The notes under the pieces were generated by a model, which was not told the origin of the DNA, searched no databases, and saw nothing but the letters and a program-made list of their open reading frames with translations. This document shows, one piece after another, positions 29,330 through 39,878 of a stretch of DNA of 64,000 bases (the stretch's first letter is position 1; every line of letters starts with the position of its first letter). The translations under genes and the position numbers were made by a program. Origin of the DNA: Cliona cf. orientalis (lineage: Eukaryota > Porifera > Demospongiae > Clionaida > Clionaidae); the NCBI GenBank assembly GCA_963930775.1, contig OZ005702.1, forward strand, positions 310,001 to 374,000. The letters run 5' to 3'.

Positions 29330-30404
29330 TATATGGGACTCACACTAGTTTGAGTAGCTCTTCCTCAGCGATTGTCTCAAAGTCCAGAGGAGGCTGAACA
29401 TCCAGCAGCTCAAGTTCGTACGTGATATTAGCATCAGGTGGTATATCTGGTGACCTGAGGATCGAAACATTATTTATAATAATATTCTACTCTCAGCACT
29501 ACATGCACTGTAGCTTTATAATGAAGATCTAAGCAACACGTAGCTATTAACAGGGGAAAAAAACATAAAATTACAATATCATCTTCTATTACTTGACTTG
29601 ACTACACTGGTGCAACTACCTAGGCCTATTGCATCATCATGAAATTGTTTTTATTTCTTACTTTCCCAAACTGCCGTAAGCGAATCTTGAGTTAGTCTTG
29701 ACCTGTGCCATCTCCCCCTTCTCCATGAGAGGAACGACAAGATCCCAAGCCTGAAGCACGTCCCCGTCCCCCACTGTGAACGAGACTCCGCTGTGCTTGT
29801 CCACCGACTTACCCCCTTCTAGAAAGCCGCGGGTACGTACCTTCACACGGGACTGGGGTGTGGGCCTTGTTGATAGCCCCGCCCCTTTGCGAAGTATCTA
29901 GATTAAAGCACAATTTGGGATCAATCAGGAAAATTTCAAAACTTTAGAATTTCACACATTCTTAGTCTCACTTTAATTTAATTAGCTCTTTCTAACCTTT
30001 TTCATCAATTGCCCATTTCCCAGTACATCCTGCCAATCATCACCTCCATTTCCACTCTCTCCATTGCTAGCCGGCTCTTCTACAGCTTCAGCCGCCTTAT
30101 CTTCACTGCTTGAACCATTTTCGGCGCTACATGTAGGTGATTCCTTAGGAGGCGCTTCTACCACAGGTTCAGCCGCCTTATCTTCACCGTTTGAACCATT
30201 TTCGGCGCTTGGTGATTCCTCAGATGGCGCTTCTACCGTAGTATCGTTCACTGACTCGTGGATATCTGAAGCTGAAACGACACTAAAGTTTGTTACAGCT
30301 TCTGGCGATATTTTCCCGTCTCTTTGCGATTGATTGTTGTCTTCCCCATCTCCGTTCTCTACAGAATGCTCCTCTGATGGCTGGTTCGCTTCTGGTGTGG
30401 ACAT
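28080..30404 (-). CDS. FKBP8: FKBP8, membrane-anchored FK506-binding immunophilin with TPRs
   Basis: Eight exons: 30404-29997, 29897-29662, 29454-29344, 29227-29116, 29000-28920, 28808-28719, 28489-28268, 28163-28080; 1344 nt, 447 aa (human 412). Order: acidic N-terminus with an internal repeat (about 58-110), DDWQDVLGNGQL (human DDWLDILGNG), FKBP domain at about 137-250 (VSFTVGDGDVLQAWDLVVPL, SRFAYGSLG), TPR helices about 258-400 (ELFQRKEFDRAIHSYQKGL, NNVKALFRAGK), and a C-terminal TM helix (LAVAAVIASIGIGLAYFL) with a short basic tail QKH. The protein is expected in the mitochondrial/ER outer membrane facing the cytosol, where it binds HSP90 through its TPRs. Divergent to WASP, start codons 231 bp apart. 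Confidence 0.95.
28840..28863 (+). repeat. Poly-G run following (GT)n
   Basis: A TGTGTGTG stretch followed by about twenty G, in FKBP8 intron 5. Confidence 0.8.
29294..29329 (+). repeat. (GA)n microsatellite
   Basis: Near-pure GA run in an FKBP8 intron, 15 bp from the exon end at 29344. Confidence 0.9.
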
Positions 30405-30507
30405 GTCGGCAATTTCCTAACTTGCCCCTCAGTGCAGTGCTGAGTCACAGATGAATTCCAAATAGTGCGCATTAGTTTTCTGCAGACTCAGCAGATCGTG
30501 CTCGGTA

Positions 30508-30521
30508 TTGCGCATGCGCAA
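30508..30521. promoter_or_regulatory. NRF1-like palindrome
   Basis: TTGCGCATGCGCAA, a 14-bp perfect palindrome containing the full NRF1 core GCGCATGCGC, near the middle of the divergent promoter. Confidence 0.6.
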
Positions 30522-30537
30522 TAGTATTGCCCCATAT

Positions 30538-30547
30538 CCATATAAGG
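30538..30547 (+). promoter_or_regulatory. CArG box (SRF site) upstream of WASP
   Basis: CCATATAAGG matches CC(A/T)6GG exactly, 89 bp upstream of the WASP ATG and 31 bp upstream of TATAAAT. SRF with MRTF controls actin-cytoskeleton genes in animals, so the site fits the gene. Confidence 0.55.
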
Positions 30548-30635
30548 TGGCGACCTTATCATGCTTCCTTGCCTTGGTATAAATTTTGAGGTTGAGAGAA
30601 GTTGTTTATTTCTAATACGCTAGTTTATCGTCAAG

Positions 30636-33198
30636 ATGTCTCAACCGGGCAGCCAGAACGTGCCCTCGAACCTCCTCAGCCACGAGGAGAACGATCTGAT
30701 CTTCACCCTGGTCGGCCAGAGGAAACAGGTGAGAGAGAGAGAGAGAGAAATATTTTAATATATATCCAGCCACAGCAGTCTATGGTCTACATCTTCATGT
30801 CATCCCCCACTTTCTCCTTCGCCCCCACCCCACACACACACTCGCATATTTCAGACTAAGGCTACTACTGTTGTTCAGATGTTTCATGCCAACCAGGATC
30901 GCCACAGCTGGACCAAGTTCAGGACTGGAGTGGTCTGCTTTGTCAAGGATAATGTTAAGAAATCGTACTACATACGTCTTTTCGACCTCTCAGTGAGTTT
31001 ATATTTGCTAAGGAGTATATAATTTTGTCTTGTATAGGCCTAAGCTTATAAATCTCTCTCCTCTCCTCCAGAGCAAATCGATGGTCTATGAGCAAGAGCT
31101 TTACAACCAGTTCACCTACAAACAGGACAGGCCATACTTCCACTCCTTCCCAGGCGATGTAAGTGTGTATTTATGTTGTGTGTACAATTTCCCAAAATGG
31201 TGGGAAATTCCTTAAGATCAGAGAGCCACTGAACAATGAGTACATCGGGTGTGATTTGTTGTCAATTATCATGAATCGTGTTAACTAGTGCTACCTGCAC
31301 TTCCTATTGTCGTCAACATGCCCCTCACACGAACCCCAGCCACCGTTTGTGATGTTCACTTATAAGGCAAAGCTTCCTGTTCAATTGAATATGTACCCAA
31401 TTTGCTTCACATCTGAAACCCTTTCTCTTTCTAAGTACGTCCCTTTTCTATTTTGTTCCTGTCAGCGTGTAGCAGTAATTATCAGTGGTTCATTGCTAAT
31501 GACTTTATGCTAACTGTGTGTGTGTGTGTGTATCTTCCTCACAGAAATTCATGGTGGGTCTCAACTTTGCTAATGAGAGAGAAGCGACACAGTTTTTCAA
31601 AGCTGTGGACGCTAAGGTCAATGAAAGGCAGGAAAAGAGAGCAAGTGAGTTTGGATATATTATTTTTGCAGTCAGAAAGTCTTCTGTAGTCTGTGCTGTT
31701 ATCACTGTATAAATCATGTTTTTTTTTCTTTATCTACTCTCTTTGCAGCGATGAAGCGTCGTCGCGAAGAGGGTCCCACGCCAATCAAGAGTGCCCCCAT
31801 TGCAGTCACTTCTGGAGTTGGCAGTGATCCATTTTCGGGTGGAGGTCTAAGGTCGGCTGGGGGCAAGGCTCGGAAGCCGAGGAAGAAGATCAACAAAGCC
31901 GATATCGGTCTGCCTTCAGACTTCCGTCACCTTGCTCACGTGGGGTTCGATCCGTCGACTGGAAACTTTGATGTACGTTGACCACATCTTTCACTCACTA
32001 TCTTTAGACATGTTTGAACTAAAAATAACAATTTTATCGGCTTCATGGTTCTGAAATCCTAGTCTTTCTTCAAGTTTTGGGGTATCTGTAGTATAGTTGA
32101 AACACCAATTTTTTTCCCTCTTGACCATGTACAGAGTGACAATGTGGACCCTCAGTGGAAGAAGCTACTGGACACAGTTGGTGTGAGTGATGAACAGTTG
32201 CAAGATCAAAATACTGCCAAATTCATCTACGACTTTGTGGAAAAACATGGTGGGATCCAGGAGGCTAACAGACAGCTGGAAGCTACTAGAAATACTGCCC
32301 CACCTCCCCCACCACCTGGCCGGGGTGGGCGTGGCACGAGGGGCGGAGCTCCAAAGGGTGGTGGGCGTGGTGCTCCACCCCCTCCTCCGCCCCCCGGTGG
32401 TGGTGGTGCTCCTGCTCCTCCGAGTCGTGGTGGCCCTCCACCGCCCCCTGGACGAGGGGGTAGTGGGGGAGGCAATGTTCCTGCTCCCCCTCCGCCTCCC
32501 CCAATAGGTAAGCTTGAATGTGATTATAATATCAAAATAGCTTGCACTTTTTAAAAAAATTTCAGGAGGCCCTCCACCACCCCCTCCGCCTGTAGGGGGA
32601 TCTGGACCACCTCCCCCGCCAATGGGGGGAGGGAGATCCAAAGGACCTCCCCCTCCTCCTTCGAGGGATAACAAGCCTCCCCCTGCCCCCGACGGTCGCG
32701 GAGATCTCCTGGCTAGCATCCGAGCCGGTACCAAGTTGAAGTCAGTTGAGACGAGTTCTTCTGGCGGTGGGCCACCCCCTGCCGAAAATCCAGTGGAGCC
32801 AGTTGGGATGGTGGGAGCACTGCGTCGTGCTCTGGCCATGAGGTCTGATGCCATTCAAGGCAGTGGTGAGTTATTGTGATGGAGAGGATGTTTTGGTGTA
32901 AATTCGATCATGACTGTGAGGTAGCTGTTACCGTAGATCTGGAAATTTTTGTATAAAGAAATTTTCGTATGATAAATTTTTGTGTAAAAAATTTTCGTAG
33001 GAACGACCCCTTACCGCATTAGCATTAATAGTGCATGCTAATTCTCGTATCCGCCATCAACTACGAAAATATGTTTACAACGAAAATTTACGGTAATCTT
33101 TTTACTTACATTCTCTCTCTCTCTCTCTCTCTCTAGATGATGAATCTGAAGATGGTGGTGACTGGGATGATGATGATGATGAGTGGGGCTCTGATTAG
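30636..33198 (+). CDS. WASL: WASP / N-WASP, Arp2/3 activator
   Basis: Eight exons: 30636-30728, 30855-30992, 31072-31158, 31545-31644, 31749-31972, 32135-32507, 32566-32865, 33137-33198; 1377 nt, 458 aa. Order: WH1/EVH1 at about 17-135 ([50 protein letters not shown]), a basic patch ([10 protein letters not shown]), CRIB at about 191-215 ([18 protein letters not shown], binds Cdc42), a polyproline region rich in PPPPPP blocks, then VCA: one WH2 ([17 protein letters not shown]), the central helix ([18 protein letters not shown]) and the acidic tail [10 protein letters not shown] with its conserved Trp. One WH2 as in WASP, not two as in N-WASP. It should be autoinhibited in the cytosol and drive branched actin when bound by Cdc42. 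Confidence 0.95.
32928..33096. mobile_element. Putative MITE in WASP intron 7
   Basis: TTACCGTA at 32928-32935 and its complement TACGGTAA at 33089-33096 bound a 169-bp AT-rich block. Inside are repeated AAATTTT(C/T)GTA phrases on the left and their complements (TACGAAAAT, AACGAAAATTTACG) on the right, so the element is largely foldback. No target-site duplication is obvious and no coding frame is present. No second copy found in this window. Confidence 0.5.
33112..33134 (+). repeat. (CT)n tract serving as the WASP exon 8 polypyrimidine tract
   Basis: TTCTCTCT... running directly into the CTAG acceptor at 33136. Confidence 0.85.
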
Positions 33199-33569
33199 CT
33201 CAAAATTGATGGAATTCAACTGATTTATTATTAGTATACTAACTCCTTTAAATTTGTATGTAGATCGTAGATTTGACTTTTTAGTATTGAACTGGGCATT
33301 CCCTCTTCTTTGTGTTTGGATGAGCTGTTACAATATTATCTGGACTATTAATAGGAGCAAGAAATAGGAGAGTCCTTAATTTTCTATATTGGTTGTGCTT
33401 GCTATTTTGCATAATAAGGTTTGTGCGTGTACTTTGAACTCTGTATGTAAACAAAATTGACGACCACTACCACTTTAATTGTTATAACAATGAGATCAGA
33501 CTTTCTTCAGAACATGGCTTGTTACGGAAGCTGACAACTCGCTACTCGGCGTCTACTTGGAACAATGAG
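33199..33569. other. Intergenic gap, WASP to first purple acid phosphatase
   Basis: 371 bp of 3' flank and presumed promoter. Two short upstream ATGs (around 33490 and 33514) lie in other contexts. No further gene seen. Confidence 0.5.
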
Positions 33570-35297
33570 ATGTATCGAGACAGATTATCGAATCCGGCGA
33601 AGATCTCGCTCGCGATTGTCGCAATCATTCTGGTGATAGTCTTCTACCGCTTGTCAAAACTGGGCCTCAACCAACATCAAGATCGTCCTATGCTCTCAGT
33701 TACACCATCCACGATAGAAAATGGTGGAACAGTGACATTAGAATGGAGAAACATACCCGATCCGAGCCAGCGTGTATTGAAAAATGATAAATCTGATTGG
33801 ATAGGTCTATTTTGTCCATCATCAACTACCTCTGATAGCTACATCGACCGCTGGTTGGTCAGTGAACTAAGTGCCATTTACCCTAGCTCAAGTGGTAGGG
33901 CAAATCTAAAACTCTACAATGTACGCACATATTGCGAATTTCGATACTTCATCAATGATAAGGAATTGGTTGCTGCGAGTGATAAAGTTACTTTTGTTGA
34001 TGGAGCCAAGGCCCCCCTACATGCCCACCTGGCTGTCACCGGTGATGCGTCTGAAATGAAGGTACAATGGACGACCGGTGTACAGTACACTCCGACTGTG
34101 GAGTACGGTCGGTGCGATGGTGGCAAGCTAGACCGAGTCTCCACAGGAACTTGGAGGACCTACAGAGCCAGCGACATGTGTGGCCCCCCAGCCAATCTCT
34201 CGGCTCACTTCATCCATCCCGGCTACTTTTATGACGTCATTTTGACGGACCTTCAACCAAACACAAGATATTGCTATCGCTATGGCAGTCCTGGGTTCCC
34301 TTACAGCAAAGAGAAGAGCTTCATTTCCCCCATCCCCCCAGGAGCTCCACAACCTTTCAAATTTGTTGCATACGGAGACATGGGTACTAGCAAACCTCCA
34401 GGAGGACAAACGACTGCTAAGCTAGTTCATAGGGAAGTAGAACAGAACGGTGTATCATTAGTTCTTCACGTTGGAGATTTGAGTTACTCGATGGGTGTGG
34501 CCTATGAATGGGACAAGTGGATGTCACTAATAGAGCCTTACGCTAGTCAAGTACCGTACATGATCAATGTTGGAAACCACGAACAAGAACACAAGTTTGG
34601 AGGAGAGAAGGATCCTAGCCATGCCCCCGGAATCGGATTCCATCCAATTTGGGGAAATTACGGAGATGACTCTGGAGGGGAGTGTGGGGTGCCTGTCTAT
34701 AATCGATTCCACATGCCAGACAACAGTAATGGGAATCAGCCTTGGTGGTACAGCTTTGAGTACGGCCTCGTACACTTCACACTATTCAGTACGGAGCATA
34801 ACTTCACTCACGGATCACCTCAGCATGAGTGGCTCCTGGGCGATCTTGAATCAGTGGATCGCTCGCGTACTCCTTGGCTCATTCTCGCCACCCACAGACC
34901 TCTGTACACTAGTCAGCGAATACCTCCCGACTACAAGGTCAGCATTCACCTACGCGATGAGTTAGAGCCACTTTTTCACGAGACCAAGGTCAATCTCCTC
35001 GTAGCTGGACACATTCATTCTTACGAGAGAACTTGTGCGGTGTATCAGGAGCGCTGTGTCAGCAGTGGTGGGGTCACCCATGTCGTTGTGGGAACGGGAG
35101 GGACAGACGTCGAGGACAGTGGAGCCTGGGAATTTGATTGGTCGAAGCATTTTGAGGCTGTGAATGGCTATGGTCGCGTGACGGTGGCAAATGCTAGCTC
35201 CCTGCTTTGGGAGTTTATCAGGAATCAGGATGACCATGTGACAGATAGTGCGTGGATGCAAAATTTAAATAATAATGTAGAAATCAAAGCTAGTTAG
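33570..35297 (+). CDS. Purple acid phosphatase, plant type, membrane-anchored (copy 1)
   Basis: Single exon, 575 aa from the ATG at 33570; the frame is open about 17 codons further upstream but without an ATG. Residues 12-28 (ISLAIVAIILVIVFYRL) form a signal anchor, followed by a beta-sandwich N-terminal domain (GGTVTLEWRNIPDPS, WIGLFCPSS), a fibronectin-like domain (MKVQWTTG..PTVEYG) and the metallophosphatase domain. All metal ligands of the di-iron centre are present: YGDMG (Asp), GDLSYS (Asp, Tyr), GNHEQE (Asn), THRPLY (His) and GHIHSYER (His, His). The family hydrolyses phosphomonoesters. It stays uninterrupted in an intron-rich area. Close paralogue of the next gene. Confidence 0.92.
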   Translation: MYRDRLSNPAKISLAIVAIILVIVFYRLSKLGLNQHQDRPMLSVTPSTIENGGTVTLEWRNIPDPSQRVLKNDKSDWIGLFCPSSTTSDSYIDRWLVSELSAIYPSSSGRANLKLYNVRTYCEFRYFINDKELVAASDKVTFVDGAKAPLHAHLAVTGDASEMKVQWTTGVQYTPTVEYGRCDGGKLDRVSTGTWRTYRASDMCGPPANLSAHFIHPGYFYDVILTDLQPNTRYCYRYGSPGFPYSKEKSFISPIPPGAPQPFKFVAYGDMGTSKPPGGQTTAKLVHREVEQNGVSLVLHVGDLSYSMGVAYEWDKWMSLIEPYASQVPYMINVGNHEQEHKFGGEKDPSHAPGIGFHPIWGNYGDDSGGECGVPVYNRFHMPDNSNGNQPWWYSFEYGLVHFTLFSTEHNFTHGSPQHEWLLGDLESVDRSRTPWLILATHRPLYTSQRIPPDYKVSIHLRDELEPLFHETKVNLLVAGHIHSYERTCAVYQERCVSSGGVTHVVVGTGGTDVEDSGAWEFDWSKHFEAVNGYGRVTVANASSLLWEFIRNQDDHVTDSAWMQNLNNNVEIKAS

Positions 35298-35537
35298 TCA
35301 TAGCATTATTTATTTCAGCTACCATTGCCATTCATCCATATGCGCATGCGCTGCGCACTTATAGCGATCGTGCGATCTAGCTACATGTACATGTACCGGG
35401 CGCGGCTGCACGGGAAAGACCCGTGAATCCAGTGCACATAGAAACATGTTATAGCTATAATAATATTATTGTACAATCGCAACAAAAACGGAGCTGAAGC
35501 AGAAGTCTACAGGTCAGGGCTAAAGCGCTCCTGTTAG
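35298..35537. promoter_or_regulatory. Gap between the tandem phosphatases
   Basis: 240 bp. A GCGCATGCGC palindrome is at 35342-35351, 187 bp upstream of the copy 2 ATG; a GTACATGTAC palindrome lies at about 35387. Confidence 0.45.
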
Positions 35538-37418
35538 ATGGGACCGTACGCCAGAAGGCTTGTCCTCCTCGGAATCGCTATTGTATCCGCGCTGGGATTT
35601 CTCTATCTACCCGGCATCAATGTTGAATCGTCTCGTTCATCATCCGTGGAGGTCGGGCGCGACGCCATGACGATAAAAAGTGTTCCTGGCAGGCCCGCGA
35701 GGCCTCTAGCTATCAAAGAAATGATGAAGAAACTGCGGCTCGGCTACATGCACGAAGATTCTAAGGTGAGCGGAAAGGCCGAGATCGGCGATAAGCCCTA
35801 TTGGAAATGGTTGCCTGCAGCTGTAGCCGATTCTAGTACGAAATATAAAGATGCCGTGTTGTCGGTGATGCCGTCGCTGGTGGATAATGGTGGAACGGTG
35901 ACTTTGGAATGGAAAAACGTGCCCGATCCGAGTCGGCGTAGAGATTATATCGGCCTCTTTTGTCCGTCATCATCTCCTTCAAATAGATACATTGACTACT
36001 GGCCCGTCAATGATTTATCAAAGAACCACCCTAACTCCAATGGCAGAGCTAACTTTATTCTTTACAACGTGCGCACAGACTGTGAATTTAGATACTTCTC
36101 CAATGACACTTACATTGAACTAGTTGCCACTAGCAACAAGGTGACCTTTGTTGATGGAGCCAAGGCCCCCCTACACGCCCACCTGGCTGTCACCGGTGAT
36201 GCGTCTGAAATGAGGGTACAATGGACGACCGGTGTACAGTACACTCCGACTGTGGAGTACGGTCCATGCGATGGCGGCAAGCTAGACCGAGTCTCCACAG
36301 GAACATGGAGGACCTACAGAGCCAGCGACATGTGTGGCCCCCCAGCCAATCTCTCGGCTCACTTTATCCACCCTGGCTACTTTCACGATGTCATTTTGAC
36401 GGACCTTCAACCAAATACAAGATACTGTTATCGCTATGGCAGCCCTGGGTTCCCATACAGTGAAGAAAAGAACTTTATATCAGCGGTCGAACCTGGTGGT
36501 GAACAACCATTTAAATTTGTCGTATACGGAGATATGGCCACAACACCTCCCCCTGGAGCTGAAACGACAGCTGCTCGCGTCCTCAATGAGGTAAAAAATA
36601 ACAGAGTCTCAATGATCTTTCATGCTGGCGATCTTTCGTATGGAGTGGGGTATGGATATCGCTGGGACGAATGGATGACAATGATAGAGCCTTATTCTAG
36701 CCTAGCGCCATACATGGTCACCATTGGCAACCATGAACAAGAAACATTAGTGGGCGGAGAGAAGAATCCTAGCCACGCCCCTGGTAACGGCTTCCATCCA
36801 AGTTGGGGCAATTTTGGGCACGATTCTGGAGGGGAGTGTGGGGTGCCTGTCTTTAATCGATTCCACATGCCAGACATCAGGAATGGGAATCAGCCCTGGT
36901 GGTACAGCTTTGAGTACGGCCTTGTACACTTCTCAATTCTGAGTTCTGAGCATAATTTCACTTATGCATCACCACAGTACATATGGCTTGAAAACGACCT
37001 AAAATCTGTGAATCGTTCACGCACGCCTTGGCTCATTCTGATTCTGCATCGCCCGATATACTCAAGCCAGCGTATCATTCCAGACTTCGAGGTAACAACT
37101 CGTCTTCGCGTTGCTCTTGAAGAGCTGCTCTACTACAACAAAGTAGATCTCGTCATAGCTGGGCATCACCATCTCTATGAGCGATCTTGTCCTGTCTACA
37201 GACAGCTGTGTCGAGAAGGTGCCCCCACCCACGTGGTGATAGGAGGGGCTGGATTTGAACTTGAGAATCCCGGAATGTGGGACTTTGGCTGGTGCAAGTA
37301 TTTTGAGTCCAACCATGGCTACGGGAGGGTGAGTGTGGTCGATAGGAATTCACTTCTCTGGGAGTTTGTGAGAAATGAGGATAATACTGTTGGAGACCAA
37401 GTCTGGTTGCACCACTGA
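35538..37418 (+). CDS. Purple acid phosphatase, plant type, membrane-anchored (copy 2)
   Basis: Single exon, 626 aa, ATG at 35538. Residues 7-24 (RLVLLGIAIVSALGFLYL) form a signal anchor or signal peptide, followed by about 75 residues of stem not shared with copy 1. Then come the same domains: GGTVTLEWKNVPDPS, a fibronectin-like block nearly identical to copy 1, and the metallophosphatase domain with YGDMA, GDLSYG, GNHEQE, LHRPIY and GHHHLYER. All metal ligands are retained; only the glycine of the first GDxG motif is Ala. It arose by tandem duplication; the stem and catalytic domains have diverged while a 308-bp block stayed about 95% identical. Confidence 0.92.
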   Translation: MGPYARRLVLLGIAIVSALGFLYLPGINVESSRSSSVEVGRDAMTIKSVPGRPARPLAIKEMMKKLRLGYMHEDSKVSGKAEIGDKPYWKWLPAAVADSSTKYKDAVLSVMPSLVDNGGTVTLEWKNVPDPSRRRDYIGLFCPSSSPSNRYIDYWPVNDLSKNHPNSNGRANFILYNVRTDCEFRYFSNDTYIELVATSNKVTFVDGAKAPLHAHLAVTGDASEMRVQWTTGVQYTPTVEYGPCDGGKLDRVSTGTWRTYRASDMCGPPANLSAHFIHPGYFHDVILTDLQPNTRYCYRYGSPGFPYSEEKNFISAVEPGGEQPFKFVVYGDMATTPPPGAETTAARVLNEVKNNRVSMIFHAGDLSYGVGYGYRWDEWMTMIEPYSSLAPYMVTIGNHEQETLVGGEKNPSHAPGNGFHPSWGNFGHDSGGECGVPVFNRFHMPDIRNGNQPWWYSFEYGLVHFSILSSEHNFTYASPQYIWLENDLKSVNRSRTPWLILILHRPIYSSQRIIPDFEVTTRLRVALEELLYYNKVDLVIAGHHHLYERSCPVYRQLCREGAPTHVVIGGAGFELENPGMWDFGWCKYFESNHGYGRVSVVDRNSLLWEFVRNEDNTVGDQVWLHH

Positions 37419-37602
37419 CTTTGACAGTGTGAATTTTTGATCGAATTGGTGCAAATTTCAAAATTTACTGTAGGCAATTAATATTAGTATGCATTAAGTT
37501 AGCTATCCATTCTTTCTTCTTGATTCACTTTGCAAATATTTATAAAGCTATGATAATATAACACAACAGTCCCGAAAATTATAATAACTTATGATTTTGG
37601 TG
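37419..37602. other. Convergent gap, phosphatase 2 / GALT
   Basis: 184 bp of 3' flanks, nothing else seen. Confidence 0.4.

Positions 37603-39878
<2,276 letters not shown>

Larger units (their letters stand above)
30405..30635. promoter_or_regulatory. Bidirectional promoter, FKBP8 / WASP
   Basis: 231-bp gap between divergent start codons. It contains a perfect NRF1-type palindrome at 30508-30521, a CArG box at 30538-30547 and a TATAAAT at 30578-30584, in that order towards WASP. Confidence 0.65.

Noticed and set aside
32165-32854. Antisense open frame of 229 codons over the WASP polyproline exons
   Set aside because: Reverse shadow of Pro/Gly-rich sense codons; it crosses a WASP intron with no splice logic.
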